NCBI GenBank assembly: GCA_037442205.1
Contig: JBBIQS010000128.1
Span: forward strand, 1-18,436
Reading direction: 5' to 3'
DNA from: JBBIQS01 sp037442205
GTDB lineage: Bacteria > Myxococcota > Myxococcia > Myxococcales > UBA5297
Length of the DNA stretch: 18,436 nt
A program made the position numbers and the translations under genes. Below, piece by piece: positions 7,376-14,994 of the stretch. The stretch's first letter is position 1. Each line of letters starts with the position of its first letter. The notes below the pieces were generated by a model. The model was not told the origin of the DNA and ran no database searches. It worked only from the letters and a program-made list of their open reading frames with translations.

Positions 7376-8730
7376 GGAACGGCTCGGCCAAGGCTCCGCC
7401 TCAGCACCCCAGCTTCGCCGGCTTCGTGCCGACGCGGCGGCTGGTGTTGTTGGCGTTCTTCGGGAGCCTCCCGCTGGCCATGGCCTTCGCCGTCCCGAGC
7501 CTGCGCGCGCTGGTGGTGGTCTGCGATCTGCTGCTGGTCGCGTTGACGCTGCTCGATCGCCGGCTGGCAAAGCGAACCCGGGTCGAGCTGGCGCGCCATC
7601 CCAAGGATCGGCTCAACGTCGGGATCGCAAACCCGATCGTGGTCCGGCTGAAGAACCTCTCCGATCGGCACCTCAAGCTGCGGGTGCGCGACGACGTCCC
7701 CGAGGGCATCGAGTCGCTCGGCGAGACCTTCGAGCGGTCGCTCGAGCCCTTCGAGGTGAGCGCAGTGACCTACGCCGCGATGCCGCAGCGGCGCGGGCGC
7801 TTCGAGCTGGGCGACCTGCACGTGCGCGCCCTTGGACCGCTGGGGCTGTGCGCGGTCGAGGCGCGGGTGCCGGCCGCCGAAGAGGTGAGGGTCTATCCGG
7901 ACTTGCGAGGCGCCAAGCGGCTGCTCTTGGCGACAGCCTACCGCGACCTGGCGCACCTGGGCGTTCGCCGGCTGAGGCGCGATGGCAGCGGCAGCGAGCT
8001 GGCCCGCCTGCGCGACTACGTCCAGGGCGACTCGATCCGCGACGTCGATTGGAAGGCCACTGCCCGGCGCAAGCGGCCGGTGACCCGGGTCCATGAGACT
8101 GAGAAGAGCCAGAACGTGGTGCTCTGCCTCGACGCCGGCCGCTCGATGGCGGCGCGGGTCGACGGACTGACCAAGCTCGACTACGCGGTGGAGGCGGCGC
8201 TGTTCCTGGCCTTCGTGGCCATCCGCAACGGCGACCGGGTGGGGCTGGCGGTCTTCGACGACGGAGTGCGGGCCTTCCTGCCGCCGCAGGCCGGGCGGGC
8301 GCAGTACCGGCGCATCGTCGAGGCGCTCTACGCCGCACGGGCGGGCGCGACCTTCGTGGATTACCAGGCTCTGTTCCGAGAGCTGGCGACGCGGGTGCGC
8401 AAGCGCTCGCTGGTGGTGGTTTTCACCGACCTGCTCGACGAGGAGCAGGCGCGCTCGATGGTGGCCCCGCTGCACCGGTTGGCGCGCCGCCACGTCTCGC
8501 TGTGCGTGACCCTGCGCGACCAGGGGCTGGAGGACCTGCTGCGGACCCGGCCGGCCGAGGTCGACGACGCCTACCGGCAGGCGGTCGCCCAGGAGGTGCT
8601 CGATGACCGCGAGGCGCTGCGCACGCTGATCGCCCGGGACGGCGTGAGGCTGGTCGACGCCGCGCCGTGCGAGCTATCGCTGGCCGCGGTCAACCGCTAC
8701 CTGGAGGTCAAGCAACATGGGCTGCTCTGA
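7372..8730 (+). CDS. DUF58 (vWA-like) protein, MoxR partner
   Basis: A 452-aa protein from GTG 7372, with GAGGT 7 bases upstream. Two closely spaced membrane helices (about 23-62) anchor the N-terminus. The DUF58 signature is complete: R214-DYVQGD, then D226-W-K-ATARRK. It is followed by a vWA-like fold whose metal site reads D254-A-G-R-S258, a D-x-G-x-S form of the usual DxSxS. The later strands (NGDRVGLAVFDD, SLVVVFTDLLD) complete the vWA core. DUF58 proteins pair with MoxR ATPases and are thought to link the ATPase to its membrane or protein target, as vWA partners do in the RavA-ViaA system. The GTGA overlap with moxR implies coupled translation. The last 23 bases overlap the 3' end of the spoIIM-like gene on the other strand. 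Confidence 0.94.
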
Positions 8731-9703
8731 CCTTGGGATCGCGTCCGGCGAGAGCCAGCCAGCCGGCCAGCAGCACTGCCACCACCGCGGCGAAGATCAG
8801 CTTCACCGCCGAGGGAATCTGCGGCTCGTGAATCTGGGAGAGCGTCCCCTCGATCAACCCGGCGAAGACGAACATCGGCAGCGTGCCCAGGCACAGGCGG
8901 ACCGCGATCCGTCCGCGCTCTCGCAGGGCCTCGGCGCGCGAGAGCCTTCCGGGCGCGAGCAGGGCGGCGCCCAGGACCAGTCCCGCCGCTCCAGCCAGGC
9001 AGATGGCGGTGATCTCCGGAACGCCGTGGGGAAGGATCCACGCCCAGAACCAGGTGGCGTGCCCCTTGGATTGGTAGACGAAGGCCAGCGAGCCCAGCAT
9101 CAGCCCATTGAGGAACAGCAGGATCGCCGTTCCCAGGCCCATGGTCAGCCCGAGCGCGAAGGCGAAGAAGGCAACCTGGATGTTGTGGGTAAAGAGAAAG
9201 CTGGCGAAGACGCTCTGCTCTTCGCCGCTGGCCCGGTGCTCGCCCGCATCTTTGATTCGCTGGTCGGGGTCGAGCTGCTGGTGCTGCTCGGGGACCAGGT
9301 AGACGCCGGCGCCCGGGTCGAGCCACATCCCGGCGTAGCCGAAGCCCATGCCGACCAGGAAGATCAGGTAGCTGGCGGCGAAGACCTTCCAGTGGGCGCG
9401 CAGCAGCCTGGGGAAGCCGGTGAGGAAGAAGCTCAGGGCGTCGCCGAGCTTGGGCCGGTCGCCGGGATAGGTCTGGGCGTAGCCGCGGGCCACCAGGTCG
9501 TTGAGGTACTCGACCAGCTCCGCCGAGGCCGAGCGGCTGCGGGCCCAGAGCAGGTCGGACGAGGCGGCGCGGTAGAGCCGGCCGAACTCGCGCGCCTCCT
9601 CCAGGGTGAGCGTCTTGAGCCCCTGGCTCTCGATTCGGTCCAGCAGCAGCGACAGGCGCCCCCAGCGCGGCCGGCCACGGTCGATGAAGTCGTTGAGCTC
9701 CAC
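8708..9703 (-). CDS. SpoIIM-family (stage II sporulation protein M) membrane protein
   Basis: A 331-aa protein read from GTG at 9703-9701; an in-frame TAG stands four codons upstream, so no earlier start exists. The cytoplasmic N-terminal 100 residues have the family opening (FIDRGRPRWGRLSLLLDR). About six membrane helices follow (about 105-127, 174-196, 198-209, 231-250, 270-286 and 301-319). The conserved PHGVPEI motif is at 225-231. In Bacillus SpoIIM drives membrane migration during engulfment with SpoIID and SpoIIP. In non-sporulating bacteria its relatives sit beside MoxR, DUF58 and RDD genes, and their role is unknown. Nothing in this window suggests sporulation. The Shine-Dalgarno is unusually close (GAGG two bases before GTG). 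The gene runs against the MoxR operon and away from the RDD gene. Confidence 0.9.
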   Translation of the reverse strand: MELNDFIDRGRPRWGRLSLLLDRIESQGLKTLTLEEAREFGRLYRAASSDLLWARSRSASAELVEYLNDLVARGYAQTYPGDRPKLGDALSFFLTGFPRLLRAHWKVFAASYLIFLVGMGFGYAGMWLDPGAGVYLVPEQHQQLDPDQRIKDAGEHRASGEEQSVFASFLFTHNIQVAFFAFALGLTMGLGTAILLFLNGLMLGSLAFVYQSKGHATWFWAWILPHGVPEITAICLAGAAGLVLGAALLAPGRLSRAEALRERGRIAVRLCLGTLPMFVFAGLIEGTLSQIHEPQIPSAVKLIFAAVVAVLLAGWLALAGRDPKVRAAHVA

Positions 9704-9774
9704 GCCCTCAAGCTAGCAGACGTCCGCTCTTCAGGCCTCCCCAGGCGCGTGTCGGACGGCGTGCGAGGGGCGCC

Positions 9775-10566
9775 ATGAGGCCGCTCAAGCGCCGCCTGGA
9801 GTCGGTGCATCGCGTCCGCACCCCGGAGTTGGTCGAGTTCGAGTTCCCGCTCGCCGGTTTGATGAGCCGCACCCTGGCCTGGCTGCTGGACGTGCTGGTG
9901 TCGACCGCCGGCGCCGCGGGGCTGTGCCTGATCGCGTTCAGTGCAATGGCGGTGGCGCCCGGGCTGGGCGCGGCGCTGGCGATCGTGATCTGGTTCCTGG
10001 TCTCCTGGGGCTACTTCGTCTTCGCCGAGTACCGCTTCGCCGGCCGGACGCTGGGAAAGCGGGTCCTGGGCCTGCGCACTCTTCAGATCTCCGGAGTGCG
10101 CGTCGGCTTCTACCAGGCGGCGGTGCGCAATCTCGTGAGGCCGCTCGACAACCTTCCGTTCCTCTATCTGGTGGGCGGGGCGCTGGCGCTGCTCTCGCGC
10201 AGCTTCCAGCGATTTGGGGACATCGCCGCCGGCACGGTGGTGGTTCGCGATCGGCGGACCGCCATTCCCTCGGGGCTCCAGCCGCCGGCAGAGGCGTTGA
10301 AGCTGCTGGGCGGCGACAAGAAGGTGGCCGAGCGGCTCTCGCGCACCTCGGTCCAGGAGCGGGAGCTGCTGATCTCGGCGGTGCTGCGCCGCGAGGAGCT
10401 GTCGATGGGCGCGCGGCTCAAGCTCTTTGCCGGCATCAGCACCCACGTCCAGGAGCGGCTCGGAGTTGCCAGGCCCGAGCACCTGTCGGACGAGAAGTTC
10501 GTGGCGGCGCTGGTGGGAGTGATGCTGGGCGGCCCTTCGAAGGCTGAGCGCAGCAACCGTTCGTAG
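9775..10566 (+). CDS. RDD-family membrane protein
   Basis: A 263-aa protein. The three residues that name the family are visible: R32 and D39 in the first helix (SRTLAWLLD) and D149 in the closing RFGDIAAGTVVVRDR motif. Between them lie two further hydrophobic segments and the GRTLGKRVLGLR loop. The last 100 residues form a soluble, charged, helical tail, including LLISAVLRREEL and a PEHLSDEKF segment. RDD proteins are proposed transporters or membrane-complex components. Alongside SpoIIM, DUF58 and MoxR the second role seems likelier. The ATG has a GAGGGG about 6 bases upstream. It is divergent from spoIIM across 71 bases. The coding sequence for tail residues 232-252 is repeated about 530 bases downstream. 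Confidence 0.9.
   Translation: MRPLKRRLESVHRVRTPELVEFEFPLAGLMSRTLAWLLDVLVSTAGAAGLCLIAFSAMAVAPGLGAALAIVIWFLVSWGYFVFAEYRFAGRTLGKRVLGLRTLQISGVRVGFYQAAVRNLVRPLDNLPFLYLVGGALALLSRSFQRFGDIAAGTVVVRDRRTAIPSGLQPPAEALKLLGGDKKVAERLSRTSVQERELLISAVLRREELSMGARLKLFAGISTHVQERLGVARPEHLSDEKFVAALVGVMLGGPSKAERSNRS
10468..10530 (+). repeat. Direct repeat copy 1 (inside the RDD gene)
   Basis: This 63-base segment of the RDD gene, encoding ARPEHLSDEKFVAALVGVMLG, matches 11001-11063 at 56 of 63 positions without gaps, by my manual alignment. The two copies are 533 bases apart and lie on either side of the antitoxin gene and the 20-bp palindrome. Five of the seven differences change an amino acid, which suits loss of constraint in the second copy. 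Confidence 0.8.
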
Positions 10567-10580
10567 CTACCCTTGAGCCG

Positions 10581-10823
10581 ATGGTCTTCTCGCTCAAGCT
10601 CCGCAAGGTCGGCAACTCGGTCGGGCTCGTCCTGCCCAAGGAAGCGCTGGCCCGTCTCCGCGTGAAGGAGGGAGACACCGTGTGCCTGACCGAGGCGCCC
10701 GAGGGAGGCTTTCGCATCACTGCGGGCGAGCCCGAGTTCGAGGAGAAGATGAAGGCTGCCGAGAGCGTGATCCGGCGGTATCGCAAGGCCCTTCGCGAGC
10801 TCGCCAAGCGAGGGCGCGTATGA
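10581..10823 (+). CDS. AbrB/MazE/SpoVT-type antitoxin, apparently orphan
   Basis: An 80-aa protein. Residues 1-45 form a swapped-hairpin AbrB/MazE DNA-binding domain, with the family hallmarks KLRKVGNSVGLVLPKEAL and VKEGDTVCLTEAPEGGFRI. Residues 50-80 are a charged helical tail of the type that wraps a toxin. Such antitoxins normally form type II modules with a PIN, MazF or Doc toxin overlapping their 3' end. Here an ATG overlaps the stop (ATGA at 10820-10823), but the frame it opens has only Arg/Trp-rich low-complexity sequence and no toxin motif. The gene begins 14 bases after the RDD stop with only a weak TTGAG before the ATG, so it is probably cotranscribed with RDD. It could be a surviving remnant of a toxin-antitoxin locus or a stand-alone regulator. 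Confidence 0.85.
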   Translation: MVFSLKLRKVGNSVGLVLPKEALARLRVKEGDTVCLTEAPEGGFRITAGEPEFEEKMKAAESVIRRYRKALRELAKRGRV

Positions 10824-10889
10824 GGTCGAGGCGGTGGAGCGCGCGCTGGGCCCGGCTGTCGGCCTGGCCACTGCGTCCGCCGACGAAAC

Positions 10890-11108
10890 GTGGAGGACCG
10901 GCAACGTGCGTTCCAAACGTTTGGAACGGAGCCGCCGGCCGAGGGTCGTCGTGCGGGGCTCGCCGAGGTCGGCTGCACCGCTCTCGCCCAGGTATGCGCG
11001 GCCAGGCCCGAGCAGCTGTCGGACGAGAAGTTCGCGGTGGCGCAGGTGGGGCTGATGCTCGGCGCTGGCAGCCTCGACGTCCGGCCGAGCGCCCGGACCC
11101 GTCTCTAG
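10890..11108 (+). pseudogene. Decayed duplicate of the RDD protein C-terminal tail
   Basis: The frame ending at TAG 11106-11108 contains ARPEQLSDEKFAVAQVGLMLG (codons 11001-11063). This corresponds to ARPEHLSDEKFVAALVGVMLG at the end of the RDD protein. Upstream of this block similarity becomes faint (a G-R-x-x-L...T pattern), and the 5' part of the frame runs through the 20-bp palindrome, so it is not RDD sequence. No start with a ribosome binding site and no membrane segments are present. It is best read as a leftover of a duplication. A real 72-aa protein from GTG 10890 cannot be excluded but seems unlikely. Confidence 0.6.
10909..10928. repeat. Perfect 20-bp palindrome
   Basis: cgttccaaacgtttggaacg equals its own reverse complement over all 20 bases. 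It is distinctly AT-richer than its surroundings. It lies 85 bases after the antitoxin stop, in non-coding or decayed sequence. It could be an operator for a dimeric regulator or an interspersed repeat; as RNA it could fold to an 8-bp stem with an acgt loop. No second copy was seen in this window. Confidence 0.8.
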
Positions 11109-11174
11109 CGCGGCGTTGAAATTCCGGCGCCCGCTCGGCTGTTTTGCGCTCTCGATGGCCGCGTCCGCCCGTCC

Positions 11175-11203
11175 TTGACGCTCGCCCACCCGGCCGATAG
11201 CGT
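11175..11203 (+). promoter_or_regulatory. lysS: Probable sigma70-type promoter for lysS
   Basis: ttgacg (11175-11180, five of six matches to the -35 consensus) is followed at the optimal 17-base spacing by tagcgt (11198-11203), a TAnnnT-type -10. The predicted transcript starts near 11210 and has a leader of about 30 bases. The only ribosome-binding signal before the ATG at 11242 is a weak gcgag. The 133 bases between the RDD remnant and lysS hold nothing else that I can identify. Confidence 0.5.
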
Positions 11204-11241
11204 ACGCGCCCCTTTGAAACCAACTACTTAGCGAGCTTTCG

Positions 11242-12822
11242 ATGGCTACCGAACTCAACGACGCGCCGACCCGCACCGAAGCCGAGGAACGCTCCAAGGA
11301 GCAGGAGATCTTCGACAACCGCCTCCGCAAGGCCGAGGAGCTGCGCAAGCAGGGCGTCAACCCCTACGGCAACCGGCACCAGGTCGAGCACACCACCGCG
11401 CAGGTCATCCAGGCGCTGGGCGAGCTGAAGACCGCGGAAGAGGTGGAGAAGGCCAGCGGGAGCTACGCGCTGGGCGGCCGGGTGCTCGCCAACCGGACCT
11501 TCGGCAAGGCGGCCTTCCTCAAGCTGCGCGACCGCGCCGGCGACCTGCAGATCTGGGTCAAGAAGGACGTGCTCGGCGACCAGGCCTTCGAGCTGTTCAA
11601 GTCGGTGGACCTGGGCGACATCATCGCGGTCAAGGGCGCCTGCACCCGCACCAAGACCGGCGAGCTGACCCTCATCGCCAAGGAGTTCCAGATCCTCACC
11701 AAGTCGCTGCGGCCGCTGCCGGAGAAGTGGCACGGGCTCTCGGACATCGAGACCCGCTGCCGCCAGCGCTACCTGGACCTGATCGTCACTCCGGGCGTCA
11801 AGGAGACCTTCCTCAAGCGCCACAAGATCGTCCGCACCATCCAGCGGATGCTCGACGAGCGGGGCTTCATCGAGGTCGAGACCCCGACCCTGCACAAGCC
11901 GGAGGAGGCCGGCGGCGCCGCGGCCCGTCCCTTCGAGACGCACCACAACGCTCTCGACCTGCAGCTCAAGATGCGAATCGCCACCGAGCTGCACCTCAAG
12001 CGGCTGGTGGTCGGCGGCATCGAGCGGGTCTACGAGATCGGCCGCATCTGGCGCAACGAGGGCATCGACCGGCGCCACAACCCCGAGTTCACCACCATCG
12101 AGTTCTACTGGGCCTACGCCACCTACGAAGACCTGATGAAGTTCAACGAGGAGCTGCTCGAGACCCTGGCCAAGGAGGTCTGCGGCACCACCGAGATCTC
12201 GTTCCAGGGCCAGACGGTGAGCCTCAAGGGGCCCTTCCCGCGGGTGTCGATGGTCGGGCAGGTCGCCCAGGAGCTGGGGTTGTCCTACGAGGACTCGCTC
12301 TCCGGCAAGGGGCTCAAGGCGGCGCTCGAGGCGGCGGCTTCCAAGGAGAAGGACAAGGAGCTGCAGGCGATCCTCGAGCACGCCGCCGGATTGGCGACTC
12401 CCGGCGAGATGATCGCCCGGGCGTTCGAGGCGGTGGGCGAGCCCAAGCTGGCCAAGGACCGGCCGACCTTCGTCACCGACTTCCCGATCGAGGTCTCGCC
12501 GCTGGCGCGCCGCCGCGACAGCGACCCGCGGGTGACCGACCGCTTCGAGCTGTTCTGCGTGGGGATGGAGATGGCCAACGCCTTCTCCGAGCTGAACGAC
12601 CCGGTGGATCAGCGCCAGCGGTTCGAGCGGCAGGTGGAGCTGGCGCGCAAGGGCGATGCAGAGGCGATGCCCTACGACGAGGACTTCGTTCGGGCGCTGG
12701 AGCACGGCATGCCGCCGACGGCGGGCGAGGGGATCGGCATCGACCGGTTGGCGATGCTGCTCACCGACTCGGCGTCGATCCGCGACGTGATCCTGTTCCC
12801 GCTGCTGCGGCCGGCGACCTGA
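11242..12822 (+). CDS. lysS: Lysyl-tRNA synthetase, class II
   Basis: Charges tRNA-Lys with lysine using ATP, in the cytoplasm as a homodimer. The product is 526 aa, slightly longer than the usual 490-510. An N-terminal anticodon-binding OB fold (about residues 73-155; GGRVLANRTFGKAAFLKLRD) precedes the class II catalytic core. Motif 2 is IGRIWRNEG with R271, followed by the LysRS-type HNPEFTTIEFYWAY. Motif 3 is GEGIGIDRLAML (495-506) with R502. LysRS-type motif residues make this a lysine enzyme rather than an AspRS or AsnRS. It is preceded by a good promoter and heads the lysS-lolC-lolD-bamA order found in deltaproteobacteria. A 5'-extended frame is not available. The extra length lies in the charged N-terminal helix. 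Confidence 0.98.
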   Translation: MATELNDAPTRTEAEERSKEQEIFDNRLRKAEELRKQGVNPYGNRHQVEHTTAQVIQALGELKTAEEVEKASGSYALGGRVLANRTFGKAAFLKLRDRAGDLQIWVKKDVLGDQAFELFKSVDLGDIIAVKGACTRTKTGELTLIAKEFQILTKSLRPLPEKWHGLSDIETRCRQRYLDLIVTPGVKETFLKRHKIVRTIQRMLDERGFIEVETPTLHKPEEAGGAAARPFETHHNALDLQLKMRIATELHLKRLVVGGIERVYEIGRIWRNEGIDRRHNPEFTTIEFYWAYATYEDLMKFNEELLETLAKEVCGTTEISFQGQTVSLKGPFPRVSMVGQVAQELGLSYEDSLSGKGLKAALEAAASKEKDKELQAILEHAAGLATPGEMIARAFEAVGEPKLAKDRPTFVTDFPIEVSPLARRRDSDPRVTDRFELFCVGMEMANAFSELNDPVDQRQRFERQVELARKGDAEAMPYDEDFVRALEHGMPPTAGEGIGIDRLAMLLTDSASIRDVILFPLLRPAT

Positions 12823-12825
12823 CCA

Positions 12826-12862
12826 GGTCGGAGCGCCGGCGTTCCGAGCCCCGACCGTAAGG
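12826..12862. repeat. Intergenic hairpin, possible dispersed repeat
   Basis: Directly after the lysS stop, ggtcgg (12826-12831) pairs with ccgacc (12851-12856). An alternative inner stem (12829-12835 with 12840-12846) has one G-T pair. The following gtaagggagggg tract completes a sequence whose minus-strand translation reads LPYGRGSERR. I recall that string from spurious ORFs over dispersed repeats in other GC-rich genomes, but I could not check it. No T-tract follows, so it is not a clear terminator. It could also attenuate read-through into lolC. Confidence 0.4.
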
Positions 12863-12925
12863 GAGGGGAGGACGTTGGGCCCTGGCAGTGACCGGAAGGG
12901 ATAGAGCACAAAGGAAGAGGTGCCC

Positions 12926-14971
12926 GTGGACGTGCAGCCGCAGACCGAAAGCCCCTCGGCGATGCCTCAGCCGCCGCCGGCGGTAGCGCTGGCGGGCGGG
13001 AGCCCGGAGCCCAAGACGCCGCGGGCGGTGCGGCCGTTCTCCTGGCTGCTGTTCGGCGGGACGTTGGCGGGCAACTTCCTCGCCGGGCTGCTGGTCGTCG
13101 CTCTGACGCCGGTCCTGTCGGTGAACCTGAAGCTGTCGCCCGAGCGCTCGCTGGTGATCTCGGCGACGCTGGCGCTGCTGGTGGCGCTTGGCGCCGGGCT
13201 TCTCACCGCCGCCAAGGCCCGCAAGGTCGGCTTCTGGGAGACCCTGCTGTCGGCGCTGATTGCCGGGGCCGGCGGGACCTTCGCGCTGGCGCAGCTGCTG
13301 ATGCAGCCCTTCGGCTCCGCGCGGCTGGCGATGGGCGATCTCTTCTATCTCGCCAATCTGCTCGGCAATCCCATCGGCGGGATCGTGCTGGGGGCGGTGG
13401 TCATCGGCTTCACCAGCTTCCTGGGCGCCACCCTCGGCTACCTGCTCGCCGGTAGCGGAAAGGTTGAAGCCAGCTTCGAGTTCGAGCTCTATGTCGCCCG
13501 GCGGCATCTGCGGCTCCAGAACACCCGGTCGGTGCTCATCCGGTTCCTCAGGGTCACCCTCTTCCTGCCGCTCCTGCCGCTGATCCGCCTCATCGAGAAG
13601 AAGCGGGCCCTGGAATACGGCTTGGGCGCCACCAAGCGCTCGCCGACTATGCTGATGACCGCCATTTCGATGGGCGGGGTCGCCGTCGGCGTGCTGGCGT
13701 TGACCGTGGTCCTCTCGGTGATGAGCGGCTTCGAGGCCGACCTCAAGAACAAGATCATCGGCACCAACGCGCACGCGGTGGTGCTCAAGTACGGCACCGA
13801 GTTCAAGGAGTGGCCGGAGATCGCCCAGAAGGTGCGCGAGGTCCGCGGCGTCACCGGGGTCACGCCCTTCATCCTGAACGAGGTGATGATCTCCTCCGAC
13901 CAGAACATCGGCGGGGCGCTGGTGAAGGGCATCGACCCGGAGACGGTGGCCCAGGTCGCCAACCTCCCGGCCAACATGAAAGAAGGCCGGCTCGATTGGC
14001 TGACTCATCCCGAGTCGATCCCCAGGGTCATGCCCGGAGCCGGGGAGGGCGGCGCTCTCGACGGCACCCTGCACGGCGCCGCGCCCGCCGGCTCGGCGTC
14101 CAAGGACCCCGCGGCGCCCACCGAGGACGACATCCTCAAGCCCAAGGGCGCCGCGCCCGCCGACCCCAATGCCAACATGCCGGGCGTGGTCCTGGGCAAG
14201 GAGCTGGCGCACTCGCTCAAGGTGATGGTCGGCGACCGGGTCAACGTGGTCAGCCCGCTGGGCGGCGAGCTCGGCCCCACCGGCCCGATGCCCAAGAGCC
14301 GGCCGTTCAAGGTGGCGGGCATCTTCTTCTCCGGGATGTACGAGTACGACGCCAAGTTCGCCTACATCGCCATCCCCGAGGCCCAGAAGTTCTTCGGGCT
14401 GGGCGAGTCGGTCACCGGTCTCGAGCTCAAGACCGACGACATCGACAACACCCGCCAGATCACCAAGAGCATCCTCAACGCCGTCGATGGCTACCCCTAC
14501 CGCACCAAGGACTGGGGCGAGATGAACAAGAACCTCTTCTCCGCCCTGCGCCTGGAGAAGCTGGTGATGGCGGTGATTCTGGCGTTCATCGTGCTGGTGG
14601 CCTGCTTCAACATCGTCTCCACGCTGATCATGATGGTCCTCGAGAAGAGCAAGGAGATCGCCATCCTCAAGTCGATGGGCGCTACCGACACCAGCGTGAT
14701 GAAGATCTTCGTCCTCGAGGGGCTGATCATCGGCCTGATCGGCACGGTGGTCGGGCTGATCCTGGGCTACTGGGCCTGCAAGTTCGTCGAGGTGGTCGGC
14801 ATCCGGCTGGACGCCGAGGTCTACTACATCGACAAGCTGCCGGTGCGGATCGACGGGCTGCAGTTCGCGGCGGTGGCCTTCCTGGCGGTGCTGCTGTCGT
14901 ACCTGGCCACCATCTACCCGGCGACCCGCGCCAGCCGGCTTCCTCCGGTCGAAGGGCTGCGCAACGAGTAG
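12926..14971 (+). CDS. lolC: Lipoprotein-releasing ABC transporter permease LolC/LolE, enlarged
   Basis: Inner-membrane permease that, with the LolD ATPase, passes mature lipoproteins to LolA. The family core is present: FELYVARRHLR from residue 186, the first core helix at about 240-265 followed by VLSVMSGFEADLKNKIIGTNAHAVV, a periplasmic domain, and the FtsX-type C-terminal three-helix block with EKSKEIAILKSMGAT and the closing PATRASRLPPVEGLR. At 681 aa it far exceeds the usual 400 or so. Residues 1-185 add a Pro-rich start and four extra helices (from about 38 to 174). Residues 197-238 add a segment with another hydrophobic stretch, and about 358-417 add a Gly/Ala/Pro-rich periplasmic insertion. 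GTG 12926 is preferred over GTG 12920 because GAGG ends 5 bases before it. lolD follows after 23 bases. LolC and LolE cannot be told apart here, and a single permease may act as a homodimer. Confidence 0.92.
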   Translation: MDVQPQTESPSAMPQPPPAVALAGGSPEPKTPRAVRPFSWLLFGGTLAGNFLAGLLVVALTPVLSVNLKLSPERSLVISATLALLVALGAGLLTAAKARKVGFWETLLSALIAGAGGTFALAQLLMQPFGSARLAMGDLFYLANLLGNPIGGIVLGAVVIGFTSFLGATLGYLLAGSGKVEASFEFELYVARRHLRLQNTRSVLIRFLRVTLFLPLLPLIRLIEKKRALEYGLGATKRSPTMLMTAISMGGVAVGVLALTVVLSVMSGFEADLKNKIIGTNAHAVVLKYGTEFKEWPEIAQKVREVRGVTGVTPFILNEVMISSDQNIGGALVKGIDPETVAQVANLPANMKEGRLDWLTHPESIPRVMPGAGEGGALDGTLHGAAPAGSASKDPAAPTEDDILKPKGAAPADPNANMPGVVLGKELAHSLKVMVGDRVNVVSPLGGELGPTGPMPKSRPFKVAGIFFSGMYEYDAKFAYIAIPEAQKFFGLGESVTGLELKTDDIDNTRQITKSILNAVDGYPYRTKDWGEMNKNLFSALRLEKLVMAVILAFIVLVACFNIVSTLIMMVLEKSKEIAILKSMGATDTSVMKIFVLEGLIIGLIGTVVGLILGYWACKFVEVVGIRLDAEVYYIDKLPVRIDGLQFAAVAFLAVLLSYLATIYPATRASRLPPVEGLRNE

Positions 14972-14994
14972 GTTTTGCGAAGGGCGAGGTGTCC

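Noticed and set aside
8708..10566. Evidence for endospore formation because of the SpoIIM homologue
   Set aside because: The family is widespread in non-sporulating bacteria within MoxR/RDD clusters, and no other sporulation gene is present.
10820..11119. A toxin gene overlapping the antitoxin stop
   Set aside because: The frame from ATG 10820 is Arg/Trp/Gly-rich, with no PIN, MazF, Doc or RelE motif, and it crosses the palindrome and the RDD remnant.
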